Source of the DNA: CAZSSM01 sp964609385
GTDB taxonomy: Bacteria; Planctomycetota; Planctomycetia; Isosphaerales; Isosphaeraceae
DNA length: 64,000 nt
NCBI GenBank assembly: GCA_964609385.1
Contig: CAZSSM010000004.1
Coordinates: forward strand, 62,001 to 126,000
Direction of reading: 5' to 3'
The stretch's first letter is position 1. Every line of letters starts with the position of its first letter. This document shows positions 1-9,133 of this stretch, piece by piece. The position numbers and the translations under genes are program-made. The notes under the pieces were generated by a model. The model worked only from the letters and a program-made list of their open reading frames with translations. It made no database searches and was not told the origin of the DNA.

Positions 1-2055
1 GGCCGCGTCGATCCGGGTTCGACCTGGTTGCATTTCGGCTAACGAGTCATTGCGCCAGGGGTGACGGCCTTCGAGAACTCGACGGGCTCGGGCCAGGGCC
101 ATCAAGGGGAAGTAGGTCCGGTAGTAGTGGTAGCGGAGGTAGAAGACCTTGGGGAAGCCGGTCCCGGTATAGGGCGCTTCATCCCAATTGCCGTCGGGCC
201 GCTGGTTGGCGACGAGCCAGTCAACGCCACGCGCGACGGCCATGCCGTGACCGCGGCCGGCGGCGATCAGCCCGAGGACCGCCCACGCGGTCTGAGAAGC
301 GGTCGACTCGCCGATCCCACGCAACGAAGGATCCTCATACGTCGCGCAGGTCTCGCCCCAGGCGCCTGAAGTCTGCTGAACCGACTCCAGCCAGTCGGCG
401 GCGTGGACCAGTCGGGGATCGGACATCGGATGGTCGATCGCGGCCAACCCTTGAAGGACCTGCCAGGTCCCGTAGATGTAATTGACACCCCAACGACCAT
501 ACCAGCATCCGTCGGCCTCTTGAGTCCGCCAGAGATAGTCCAAACCGCGCTGAATGGACGGGTGGTCGGCGGGCAGATCGAGGGTGCCGAGCATCTCGAG
601 GATCCGCGCGGTGATGTCCGGGCAGCTCGGGTCGAGCATCGCGTTGTGGTCGGCGAACGGGATCTGGGTGAGCACTTCGTTGTCGATGTCCGCGTCGAAG
701 GCGGCCCAGCCCCCGTCACGACCTTGCAGGGCCAAAACCCAGTCACGACCGCGCTTGAGGATCGGATCGAGCCGATCACGGCCGAACCATTCTCGGTTGC
801 GATGCAGGCCCATGAGGACCATGGCCGTGTCGTCGATGTCCGGATAGAAGGCGTTGTCGTACTGGAAATGCCAGCCGCTGGGCTCAACCTGGGGACGTTT
901 GACGGCCCAGTCGCCGACGCGACGGACCTCCTTAATGCAGAGCCAGTCGATCGCCTCGCCGAGTGCTTGTTGGCCCTGGTCGGTCTGTTCGACCTCGGCA
1001 TCGGTCAGGGCGATCGTCGAGATGGCGGTGTCCCAGACCGGCGAGAGGCAGGGTTGGATCCGGAGATCGTCGCCATCCTCGTCGCGGAGGATCAGGTTGT
1101 CGAGCCGCTCCCGGGCCCAGGCCACGTCGGGGTGATCGTCCTCGAACCCGAGGGCTCGGAGGGCGACCAGGGTATAGACCATGGGGGGGAAGATCGCACC
1201 CAGACCGTCGGAGTCCTCGAACCGTCGCCGCATCCAACGGAGCGCCGCGTCGAGGCCGGCTTGACGCCAACGCCGAGGGACGGTGCGGTCGATCCGTTTA
1301 AGGATCGCGTCGATCAAGAGGAAAGCGTTGGCCCAGCAGATGGGGTTGGTTGACCGTCGGATCGGGTGTCGGGGTTGGTCGGGCAGGAACAACTCCGCGA
1401 TCCCGAGCCCGGGTTCCAAACGCCGGACGGGCTTGAGAACCGAGAGGATCGCCAACGGGATGACGATCGGTCGGGTCCAGGCCGACATGGCGTGCAGGTG
1501 GATCGGGAACCAACGGGGAAGCATCGCCAGTTCGGGCGGGACGCTGGGGCAGTCGTGGTAGTCGACCTGGCCCAGCAGGGCCAAGTAGAAGCGGGTGAAG
1601 CTGTTGCATTGCGAGGCGCCGCCGGCCTCTAGGATCAGGTCACGAGCCCGGGTCAGGACCGGATCATGGAAGTCGTAGCCGGCTAGCTTGAGCGCGAAGT
1701 AGGCCTTGACCGTCGCGCTGATCTCGAAGGGGCCGTCGGGATAGATCGCCCAGCCGCCCTCGGGCCGCTCCTGGCGATAGATGTAGCGGGCCGCCTCAGC
1801 GATCTTCGGGTCGTCGTCTTCGCCGAGGAAGATCTTTAGGAGGATGTACTCGGTCTCGAGGATCGTGTCCCCTTCGAGTTCACCGACCCAATGGCCGTCG
1901 CCCCGCTGCTGAGCCAGCAGCCAATCGACCGTGCGTTGCGCGGCCGTATCGAGCATTTCGGGTGAGGTCAGCTGGATCGGGGTGCGGTTGGTGTCGGTCG
2001 CGGTCGTCGCTTCGGTCGACGGATCCGCCACGACGTCCTCGTGGGTCGTGGCCAA
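1..2055 (-). CDS. shc: squalene-hopene cyclase (3' end outside window)
   Basis: Terpene cyclase that folds squalene into hopene, the first committed step of hopanoid synthesis, at the membrane. The frame is open from 2055 to the window edge (685 codons, no stop), so the C-terminus is missing, but this is already close to family length. The catalytic acid motif DIDDTA lies near residue 406 (plus-strand 829-840), and aromatic repeat motifs such as GDGHWVGE, GGWAIYPDGP, GGWAAFDADID and GCWYGRWGVNYIYGTW are seen in order. No in-frame ATG precedes the conserved region closely. I chose TTG at 2055 because GGGAGG lies 8 nt upstream; an in-frame GTG a little downstream is the alternative. Family assignment is certain, the start is not. 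Confidence 0.93.
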   Translation of the reverse strand, partial: MATTHEDVVADPSTEATTATDTNRTPIQLTSPEMLDTAAQRTVDWLLAQQRGDGHWVGELEGDTILETEYILLKIFLGEDDDPKIAEAARYIYRQERPEGGWAIYPDGPFEISATVKAYFALKLAGYDFHDPVLTRARDLILEAGGASQCNSFTRFYLALLGQVDYHDCPSVPPELAMLPRWFPIHLHAMSAWTRPIVIPLAILSVLKPVRRLEPGLGIAELFLPDQPRHPIRRSTNPICWANAFLLIDAILKRIDRTVPRRWRQAGLDAALRWMRRRFEDSDGLGAIFPPMVYTLVALRALGFEDDHPDVAWARERLDNLILRDEDGDDLRIQPCLSPVWDTAISTIALTDAEVEQTDQGQQALGEAIDWLCIKEVRRVGDWAVKRPQVEPSGWHFQYDNAFYPDIDDTAMVLMGLHRNREWFGRDRLDPILKRGRDWVLALQGRDGGWAAFDADIDNEVLTQIPFADHNAMLDPSCPDITARILEMLGTLDLPADHPSIQRGLDYLWRTQEADGCWYGRWGVNYIYGTWQVLQGLAAIDHPMSDPRLVHAADWLESVQQTSGAWGETCATYEDPSLRGIGESTASQTAWAVLGLIAAGRGHGMAVARGVDWLVANQRPDGNWDEAPYTGTGFPKVFYLRYHYYRTYFPLMALARARRVLEGRHPWRNDSLAEMQPGRTRIDAA

Positions 2056-2329
2056 AGCTGCATCCTCCCGTGGTGCCGCGTGCGGGCACCGGCCGGTCCG
2101 TCGGGGTGCCTCGTGAGCCGCAACACTATGCCCGATCCGGAATTTCTGGCAAGGGCAATCGTTTTCGATACGAATCGTGGAAGGACGATGGCACCCAACT
2201 CTCACGAGGGAGCCTTCGAGCGGCACGCGATCACGAAGCGCGTCCGACCCGTTCGACCCGAACGTTGACGACGATCGGGTCCGGTCGGGTTCGCGTCGCG
2301 ATCACGATCACGATCACGGTTCCCGATGG

Positions 2330-3763
2330 TTAGAGGAAGATCGGGTCGAGTTCGAAACCCCGGAGCACGGCGATGGTCCGGAGGATGGCGCGGACGCGTT
2401 CCTCGTCGCCTTCACGGAAGAGATGGATCCGGAGTTCCAGTTGATCGCCCCGCATGGTGACCGAGAGTAGATCGGCGGTGCCGTCGAGGTGCCGCGCGAT
2501 CTGTTGCTGGAGGAACGGTTGGACGCTCCGGGGATCCTCCATGCGCAACGGGTTCCGGCGACCCCGCTCGGGCAGGGCGAACCGGAGGCGATCGATGATC
2601 CGGGTCGCGTCCGCCTCGCGACGGGCCAGGTCGTAGACCCACATCGCTTCGACGACCGAGGGGACCTCGCCCCGGAGTTCGATCCGATCGTCGTTTGAGG
2701 TCACCTCAATGGGCAGGTCGGCCAGTCGGTCATCGTCGCCGAGTTGTTGTCGGATCTTCCGCGCATCGGGGCTCAGGGGCGGCTCGACCGGTTTCCTCCG
2801 GGCGCGGACCGGCGGCTCGCGGATCGGCTCGGGCGCAGCAGGAGGTTCCGGTGCCTCAAGCTTCGGTTCGGGCGCGTCCAGATCCGGTTCGGGTGCGGTC
2901 GTTCGGTCGTTCGGCGGGACTGGCAAGGGGAGCGGCTGCCTCGGTGTTTGATTGTTTCGGGGAGCCGTCGAAGATTCGGGATCGCCTTCGAGTCGCGGGT
3001 CGACCTCGAGCAGATTAATCACCTTGGGAACGCCTTTGATGGTGATCAGGGCTTCGCCGATCTGGATCCGTTCCTCCATCGATCCGACCCGACCCCGGAC
3101 GGTCAGCGAACCGTCCTCGTTGCGCTCGATCTGGATCTGGGAACGGTCCGCATCCGCTTCCGAGGGCGGAGCCGTGGGTGCCGGGACGGGAGCCGGTGTG
3201 GTCGCCAAGGGGGTTTCCGGAGCACGGATCGCGCTGAGGATCGGGAAGTCCGGCGAGTAGCTGATCAGCGGGGGTTCGTCGAGGAACGGGTCGGCGTAAT
3301 AGCCGACCCTCGGCTCGACCCAAGGCACGGGGATGGGCGGTTCACGGAACGGTCCGAAGGTGCTCAGGCCGGCGAGGAGTCGTGGGTAGACGCTCTGCCT
3401 TTGCTGGAGCCGGGTGTCGATCGTGAGCCAAGGGCGATAGGGGGCCCGGAGACTGGAGGCCAGGGCGATCACTCGATCGTAGACGATCCGTGAGCGTACG
3501 CGGCCCTCGATCTGGATCCGGCCATGCTTGACTTGGATCACGATCGGATCCCCAGCGACCAACGGGTCCTGGGCCAGCAGAACACGGAGTTGCTCGGACG
3601 CCTCGACCAATTGATCGGTACCGACCCGTCGAACGCTCTGGGCCGAGACGGGAACGGTCCAGGCCGACAGTCCAAGCAGGACGGTCAGGCCAAGGGTTGA
3701 GACACCGAGGAGGCGTCCCGGCCAGGATTGGTGTCGGGTCGGTTGATGGAATGTCTCGATCAT
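2330..3763 (-). CDS. exported protein with several BON-like domains
   Basis: Protein of 477 residues with an N-terminal hydrophobic segment (about residues 17-41, ending VSAQS) that looks like a signal peptide. Three or four BON-type units (a small alpha-beta fold found in envelope proteins) can be seen: about residues 50-115 (VKHGRIQIEGRV), 210-265 (NEDGSLTVRGRVGS), 345-400 (NDDRIELRGEVPS) and 415-475. They are separated by Pro/Glu-rich linkers, the main one at about 270-335. Each unit carries the hallmark 'x-l-x-G-x-V' strand. The BON fold is thought to bind phospholipid or envelope partners. No partner is evident here, and the flanking genes (cyclase, transglutaminase) are separated by 190-270 nt. 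Function unknown; envelope role inferred. Confidence 0.75.
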   Translation of the reverse strand: MIETFHQPTRHQSWPGRLLGVSTLGLTVLLGLSAWTVPVSAQSVRRVGTDQLVEASEQLRVLLAQDPLVAGDPIVIQVKHGRIQIEGRVRSRIVYDRVIALASSLRAPYRPWLTIDTRLQQRQSVYPRLLAGLSTFGPFREPPIPVPWVEPRVGYYADPFLDEPPLISYSPDFPILSAIRAPETPLATTPAPVPAPTAPPSEADADRSQIQIERNEDGSLTVRGRVGSMEERIQIGEALITIKGVPKVINLLEVDPRLEGDPESSTAPRNNQTPRQPLPLPVPPNDRTTAPEPDLDAPEPKLEAPEPPAAPEPIREPPVRARRKPVEPPLSPDARKIRQQLGDDDRLADLPIEVTSNDDRIELRGEVPSVVEAMWVYDLARREADATRIIDRLRFALPERGRRNPLRMEDPRSVQPFLQQQIARHLDGTADLLSVTMRGDQLELRIHLFREGDEERVRAILRTIAVLRGFELDPIFL

Positions 3764-3955
3764 GAGGATGCTCGCTTCGTCGATCCGTTGGAGAATCGAC
3801 GCCCGGGTCGGGCCGGGGAAGGAGTCACCCAGAACCCCGATGCGTCGCTGATCTCAGGGCACCTCGACGACGGTCGGCCGGAGCCCTACAAATCCGACGA
3901 CGACGGCCGATCGGGGGTTCTTCGATTCCCACCAGGATTCTGTCCGAAACGGCGC

Positions 3956-5521
3956 TCATCGCAGTTCAAGCGGGGTAATCTCGACGGCTTGGAAAAGCTG
4001 GGCAACCGCGAGGAAGGTTTCGAACGGCGCCACGCCATCGAGGCTGGAGGTCGACATCTTCAGGTGTAAAGCATCGACTTGATCTTGGTCGAAGGTGGCG
4101 TCGATGGCGACCCAGCGTCGATTGACATAGACTTCGTTCCACATGTGGAAGCCAAACCCACTGGCCTGCGGGCTGTAGACCAAGCCGACGACGATCCGGG
4201 CCGGTACGCCCAGGGCGCGACACATCGCGGCGGTCAAGACACTGTGCTCGGTGCAGTCGCCAGCGCGGTCGCGGCAGACCTTGGAGGCCGGGTCGAAGAC
4301 GGTCTCGAAGTTCTTCTCCCGGATGTTCCGCGAGACCCAGTCGCGGACGGCCAGGACGCGCTGCCAAGGGTCGCGACGCCCCCTCGAGGCCGAACGGGCC
4401 AGCCGGATCACCTCCGGATCGTCGCTGGTGATCAAGGCGTTGGGCTGGAGATAGGCCGGATCGACCTGGGACGGTCCGGGTCGTCCGGACGAGGGGCTGT
4501 CGGTCCGAACGACCAGGGTCGCGACGTTGGTTCGGTTCCCGGTTTCGAGCCGCTGGCGGTGGTCGTTGGGGAAGTGGTCGCCGGGCGTGCCCTCGGAGAG
4601 GGTAATTCGGAGGCGCGCGAACCGAAGCTGGTCGGAGTTGCGGATCGGGCGATCGAGCCGGATGATCGAGTCGCCGAGCAGGTCGAACCGGCCGGGTTGG
4701 TCCGACTCGGCCAGCGCTGCGCGTCGGGTGGTCCGATAGGCCATCATCTTCATCGATTTGTATTGGGTCTTGAAGATCTGACCCGTTGTGCCCACCCATT
4801 GCACCTGGTCGAGCACGGGCAATCGCTTGCCGGACTCGTCGCGCGCCTCGGCGGTGATTCGGAGCAGCTCCCGGTCGACGCCCCCAGCGATCTCGGTCGA
4901 CTCGCGACGCTCGGCGGCCCGCAGGGTCATCCGAACGACCTTGTTGAAGTCGGGGACGAACATCTGAAGGACCCGGGTTTGTCCCGGTTCCAACGGTGCG
5001 CGGGCCAGCGATTGCTCGATCGCGTAGGGGCCGCGGATCTCGGAACTCCAAGGGATCGTCGACTGCTGGGGACGCCCGCCGAGGTCGAGTGTCATAACCA
5101 TCTGGCCGTCGCGGACATCACCGGAGGTCTCGATGACGTTGTCGCCGTCGACGGTCCGGGTCTGGAGGCGGAGAACCTCGCCCTCGAGCGTCTCGATGGT
5201 CCCGTGGATCTGACGGACCTCGACCTGGTCACGTCCTCGACGGACGCGGAACTGGATCTCGACGGTGACCCGCACGAGCGGATTACCCGCGCTATCGGCG
5301 ACCGGCTCGACGGTCGTGTGCACATAACCGACCCGCGTGTTGGCCATGAAGATGGCGTCCCACGACTCGCGCGGCTTTTTCTCCGGCGCCGAAGCGGCCG
5401 GTTGGGCGGACGCCGAACTGGCCAAGGCCAACGCGAAGACGAAGATTAAAGCCAAGCTCGAGACCCATCCCGGGAACCCGGATCGCGGGGATGCTGCGGG
5501 AACGAAAGGCAAGGAAGGCAT
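3956..5521 (-). CDS. exported transglutaminase-like cysteine protease family protein
   Basis: Transglutaminase-core protein of 521 residues. The open frame extends upstream, but I place the start at the ATG at 5521 because GAGGAG lies 8 nt before it and a clear signal peptide follows (hydrophobic run about residues 17-38, ending SASAQ). The catalytic triad of the transglutaminase/protease core is visible in the C-terminal third: Cys in RAGDCTEHS, His in GFHMWNEVYV and Asp in WVAIDATFDQD. The first 300 residues are a beta-rich region typical of planctomycete and bacteroidete members, which probably act on periplasmic or surface proteins. Substrate unknown. It is preceded by 200 nt without a gene and is likely monocistronic. 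Confidence 0.88.
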   Translation of the reverse strand: MPSLPFVPAASPRSGFPGWVSSLALIFVFALALASSASAQPAASAPEKKPRESWDAIFMANTRVGYVHTTVEPVADSAGNPLVRVTVEIQFRVRRGRDQVEVRQIHGTIETLEGEVLRLQTRTVDGDNVIETSGDVRDGQMVMTLDLGGRPQQSTIPWSSEIRGPYAIEQSLARAPLEPGQTRVLQMFVPDFNKVVRMTLRAAERRESTEIAGGVDRELLRITAEARDESGKRLPVLDQVQWVGTTGQIFKTQYKSMKMMAYRTTRRAALAESDQPGRFDLLGDSIIRLDRPIRNSDQLRFARLRITLSEGTPGDHFPNDHRQRLETGNRTNVATLVVRTDSPSSGRPGPSQVDPAYLQPNALITSDDPEVIRLARSASRGRRDPWQRVLAVRDWVSRNIREKNFETVFDPASKVCRDRAGDCTEHSVLTAAMCRALGVPARIVVGLVYSPQASGFGFHMWNEVYVNRRWVAIDATFDQDQVDALHLKMSTSSLDGVAPFETFLAVAQLFQAVEITPLELR

Positions 5522-5721
5522 CGCAAAGGCTCCTCGTGATCGGCCGCGTCGTTGTTCCGAACGGCAGACGCAACCCGTCCGGCGGCGCTGGTTGCGGTTC
5601 CGGCAAGGCACTAGAGAGACGTCGAGAGACGAAGTCTTTATCGATCGGCCGCGCCGGGCGATCCGAGTCGGAATGCCGGATCGACCGAGGTCGAGGATCG
5701 GATGAGCCGGCTCGGGGTGTC

Positions 5722-6006
5722 CTACGTCCGATCGCGCAGGCGGTCCTTCAGGAGCCGGACCGCATCGGCCAAGGCTTGACGGTCCCAGTCGTCGACGGGT
5801 CCTTTGAAGGCGTCCCAGCACGGCTCGCGACCGAGGCTGGCCAGTTCGCTGAGCCGGCCGAGATTGTAGCCCAGTTGGAAAACCACCCGGCGACCGCCCT
5901 CGTCATCACCGATCAACGTGACCAGCTTGTCCAGGCAGTGGGCGACCGCCTCGTCGCGTGAGGGGTCCTCATCGCGGTTGTGGGCATGGTCCGTCTCGGA
6001 ACTCAT
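5722..6006 (-). CDS. small soluble protein coupled to holA
   Basis: A 94-residue acidic protein that I do not recognise. Its ATG at 6006 overlaps the holA stop in an ATGA arrangement, so it is probably translated by coupling to holA and belongs to the same operon. The first 15 residues are polar (His, Asp, Arg); the rest is predicted helical, with conserved-looking segments LDKLVTLIGDDEGG and FQLGYNLGRLSEL. There is no signal peptide or membrane segment. The frame continues upstream inside holA, but that extension has shadow composition and is rejected. Existence is supported by the overlap and normal amino acid composition; function unknown. Confidence 0.65.
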   Translation of the reverse strand: MSSETDHAHNRDEDPSRDEAVAHCLDKLVTLIGDDEGGRRVVFQLGYNLGRLSELASLGREPCWDAFKGPVDDWDRQALADAVRLLKDRLRDRT

Positions 6007-7067
6007 CGGTGTGAAGTCCCGGGCGCGTCGAGCCGCTGGCGTGCGAGTCGGACCAGGAGGCGTTCGAGGACATAGCGCGGGAGCATCATCGCGTTCCCTT
6101 TGGTGTCGAGATCGGCCTCGAGGAGCCACTTCGGGAGGTCGGCGACCCGATCCGGGCCGAGGTGCCGATGCTGCGCGAGGGCCTTCTCGACTTGGAAGGG
6201 GGGGATTCCGGCGGCCTTGCAGGCCGACTTGCCGTCGAGGCCGGCGGCCCGGTATTGGCCGGCGTGGTGCAGCTTGCTCAGGCTGAAAGTCAGGCCGGCC
6301 AGCAGTTTCGGGACCGGCTCTCCGGCACTCAGGAGCCGACCGAGGTTGATCAGGGCCGAGCCCCCGTCGCCGAGGGTGGCATCGTCGAGGATCTTCCAAA
6401 GGGTCTGCGCGCGGGTCTCGGCGACCGATTCCTCGACCAGGGCCGTGGTGATCGACTTGCCCCGATCCACTTGACTGGCCATCTTGCGCACGGCCATGAC
6501 GAGCAGGCCGGTCTCCTCACCGATCCGGTCGAGCAGCAGATCGGCGGCCGACTGTGGGAGTTTGACCCCGAACTCGTGCGCGGTCCAGTCGGGGAGCCAG
6601 CCGGCAAGGTCGCGCGGTTTGGGGCGCCGGGCATCGATGGCCAGGCCGTGCTTCTCGACGAGCTTGGCCAGCTTGGTCGAGCTGGCCCAGGTCTTCGGCT
6701 GGAGGATCAGGACGTTGGCCGCCACCGGCTGCTCAACGTAGGCTTCCAAGAGCTTGCGGTAGTTCGAGACGAACGACTCGGCCTCGCGGACCTCGACGAC
6801 CCGGCGCGCGGTGAACATCGGGATGGTCCGCAGCTCGTCGAGGACCGCCGAGAAGCTGACCGCGTCGCCTTCGAAACGAACCGTCGCGGGCCCTTCGTCG
6901 TCGACAGCTTGGTCGTCGTCAGCCTCCTCACCCAACGCGTGACGTGCTAGGGCCTCGACGGCCGACGGACGGAGGTAGGGGTCGTCGCCGAAGACGACCG
7001 GCACGGCCGGGACGCTCGGGACGAGATCGGCCGGTCGGATCACAAACGGCAACGACGAGAGCGGCAT
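6003..7067 (-). CDS. holA: DNA polymerase III delta subunit
   Basis: Clamp-loader delta subunit (354 residues) that opens the beta sliding clamp in the replisome. The N-terminal AAA+-like fold begins at about residue 20 (VPVVFGDDPYL, matching the usual 'G-D-(E/D)-x-(Y/F)-L' opening). The helix TIPMFTARRVVEVREAESF follows, where the clamp-binding loop lies in the family. The C-terminal helical collar includes LLDRIGEETGLLVMAVRKM and a typical end (LPRYVLERLLVRLA). Length agrees with the family (about 340). There is no Walker lysine, as expected for delta. It overlaps the downstream 94-residue ORF by 4 nt (ATGA), indicating coupling. Confidence 0.9.
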   Translation of the reverse strand: MPLSSLPFVIRPADLVPSVPAVPVVFGDDPYLRPSAVEALARHALGEEADDDQAVDDEGPATVRFEGDAVSFSAVLDELRTIPMFTARRVVEVREAESFVSNYRKLLEAYVEQPVAANVLILQPKTWASSTKLAKLVEKHGLAIDARRPKPRDLAGWLPDWTAHEFGVKLPQSAADLLLDRIGEETGLLVMAVRKMASQVDRGKSITTALVEESVAETRAQTLWKILDDATLGDGGSALINLGRLLSAGEPVPKLLAGLTFSLSKLHHAGQYRAAGLDGKSACKAAGIPPFQVEKALAQHRHLGPDRVADLPKWLLEADLDTKGNAMMLPRYVLERLLVRLARQRLDAPGTSHR

Positions 7068-7151
7068 GGAGAGGGTCCGGACGGGATCAGGGGCTCGGTC
7101 GGCTTGCGATCGGGTCGCGTCGATCGCGAGACGTTTGACGTCTCCCCAAGC

Positions 7152-8324
7152 TTATGCGGCCCGGGCGGTCCATTCGAGTCCGGGGAAGTCTTGAGGGACC
7201 GGACCGGGGTCGAGGCCCAACTCCAAGGCGAGGATCCGAACGATCCGCTCGGCAGCCCAGCCGTCGCCGAACGGGCTCGATCTCGTGGCGGGACTCGGTC
7301 CCGACCTTGTGGGCATCGACAACGATTCACCCAATGCGGATCGCGCCGCCTCGACGATTCCGGAGGCTCGAGGCGGGACGATCCGGACCCCGGGCGTCTC
7401 CAACGCCTCTTGCCGTTCGGTCGTCTCACGGAGCACGAGCACGGGAACGCCCAGGCAGGGGGCTTCCTCCTGGACGCCTCCGGAGTCGGTCAGGATCAAC
7501 CGGGCCGCGGCCATGGCCCCGACGAACTCGGGATAGGCCAGGGGCTGGACCAGGGCGATTCGCTCCCGGGAGCCCAGCTCTCGACGGAGCACGGACGCGA
7601 CCTGCGGGTTGTGGTGGACCGGCACCAGCGCGCTCAGCTCGGGTCGGAGCCGGAGCAGTTGGCGGATCGCCTCACAGATCTCGAGGAGCGGTCGCCCCTG
7701 ATTCTCGCGACGGTGGGTCGTCACCAGCAGATAGGACGGTGTGGGCGCTGCGGGCGTTGCGTTCGAGGGTCGCGCGAGGATCTGCCGGAGGGCATCGATG
7801 ACCGGGTTGCCGGTGACGTGGATCGTCTCGGGATCGATCCCCTCTCGGAGCAACGCGGTTTGAGCCCGGGTCGTGGGTGCGAAGTGCAGCCGCGCGAGGT
7901 GACTGACCAAGACGCGGTTGGATTCCTCGGGCCAAGGCGCATCGAAGCGGCCGGTCCGGAGCCCCGCCTCGACGTGGGCGAACCGGATCCCTTGGTAATG
8001 GGCTGCCAGGGCGGCGGCCAGAACCGTGGTCGTGTCGCCCTGAGCGAGCACCCAATCGGGCCGATCCGCACGGAAGACGTCGCTGAGTCCGGTCAAGGCC
8101 CGTGCGGTCAAGGCGTCGAGGCTCTGGCCGTCGCGCATTAGGTCGAGGTCCACGTCGGGGACCAGCCCCACGCTCCGGAGGGTCTGATCGAGCAGGCCGC
8201 GATGCTGGCCGGTCGCCGCCACGCGGACCTGGAGCGCATCGCCGAGTTGACCGAGACGGTGGATCACCGGCGCCATCTTGATGGCCTCCGGGCGGGTCCC
8301 GATCACGCAACAGACTTGGGGCAT
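7152..8324 (-). CDS. wecB: UDP-N-acetylglucosamine 2-epimerase (non-hydrolysing)
   Basis: Converts UDP-GlcNAc to UDP-ManNAc for surface polysaccharide or cell-envelope glycan synthesis in the cytoplasm. The 390-residue protein begins with the diagnostic MPQVCCVIGTRPEAIKMAP. It keeps HVEAGLRTG, the LLVTTHRREN box and the UDP-binding DSGGVQEEAP motif, all in the expected order for the GT-B-fold epimerase. Length is typical. It lies 84 nt upstream of holA on the same strand, but I see no functional link. The start ATG at 8324 begins directly at the first beta strand, so it is secure. Confidence 0.95.
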   Translation of the reverse strand: MPQVCCVIGTRPEAIKMAPVIHRLGQLGDALQVRVAATGQHRGLLDQTLRSVGLVPDVDLDLMRDGQSLDALTARALTGLSDVFRADRPDWVLAQGDTTTVLAAALAAHYQGIRFAHVEAGLRTGRFDAPWPEESNRVLVSHLARLHFAPTTRAQTALLREGIDPETIHVTGNPVIDALRQILARPSNATPAAPTPSYLLVTTHRRENQGRPLLEICEAIRQLLRLRPELSALVPVHHNPQVASVLRRELGSRERIALVQPLAYPEFVGAMAAARLILTDSGGVQEEAPCLGVPVLVLRETTERQEALETPGVRIVPPRASGIVEAARSALGESLSMPTRSGPSPATRSSPFGDGWAAERIVRILALELGLDPGPVPQDFPGLEWTARAA

Positions 8325-8477
8325 CGCGGGCTCATCCCTGAGCGGTCACTCGACTCAGAAGGCGATCAGGCCGAATCCGATCGATGGTTCCGACCTGTTG
8401 CTCGTTCGTCGACCAAGACACTCGATCCCCCCCGACCTGTCAAGTCAGGGCGAGCCCGGAGGGCGGGTCTGAGACGA

Positions 8478-8981
8478 TCAGCGGGTTGGACCAGGAGGCT
8501 CAGGCGGTTTCTTGATCGAGAATTCGATGACCGATGAGCCCGGCTTCGACCCCTCGACCAGTCGGTCTTCGGCCTCGATGACCAACTCATATTGGCCCGG
8601 CCGCAGCCCATCCAAGAGCACTTCCATCGTCAGGTAAACCACCGATGGGGCGAAGTCCATCCCGGCGCGAAACTCGGCGATCTTCGAGCGCTTGAGGATC
8701 GTCTTGCCCGTCCGCGCGCTGCGGACCGTCCCATATTGGACGAGGTGCGGTCGGAATCGCCCCCGATCATCCTCGACGAATTGGGATCCTTTAATCGTGT
8801 AATAGACCAGCATCTTCTGGCCGGGCCGATACTCGGTACTCGAACGTTCCCGATAGTCGTTGAAGCCGCGGACTTCGAGGCAGGCGACCGGCTTGCTTAG
8901 GGTGAGCGGGGATTCGTCGGGATCGTCCGCCCACGATGTGGTCATCGAGATCGATAGGATCGCCAACATGGGCCAGGACAT
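8478..8981 (-). CDS. small exported protein of unknown function
   Basis: A 167-residue protein that I do not assign to a family. The start is set at ATG 8981, where a short signal peptide begins (MSWPMLAILSISMTTSWADD) with GGGGAG about 9 nt upstream; the longer frame to 9215 is rejected as out-of-gene. The mature part reads like a beta-sandwich: VACLEVRGFNDYRERSS, LVYYTIKGSQFV, FAPSVVYLTMEVLLDGL, QYELVIEAEDRL. It ends in a Pro-rich tail (KKPPEPPGPTR). Planctomycete genomes hold many such short secreted proteins. No operon partner is visible, since the next gene upstream starts 150 nt away. Confidence 0.65.
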   Translation of the reverse strand: MSWPMLAILSISMTTSWADDPDESPLTLSKPVACLEVRGFNDYRERSSTEYRPGQKMLVYYTIKGSQFVEDDRGRFRPHLVQYGTVRSARTGKTILKRSKIAEFRAGMDFAPSVVYLTMEVLLDGLRPGQYELVIEAEDRLVEGSKPGSSVIEFSIKKPPEPPGPTR

Positions 8982-9133
8982 CGCGCGATCTCCCCAAAGG
9001 ATGATGGGCACGGGCGTCAAGGACCAGACCAGGCTTTCGATCTTACGCGATCTCTGGGCGGTTCGTCGATGACCCACTTTGGCATGACGATGACGGGCCG
9101 ATCGGCATCGATCGGCCGTTCCATGACGGGAAC

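Noticed and set aside
403..1353. A 316-codon plus-strand frame in the cyclase region
   Set aside because: Antisense of squalene-hopene cyclase, whose DIDDTA and aromatic repeats are unmistakable.
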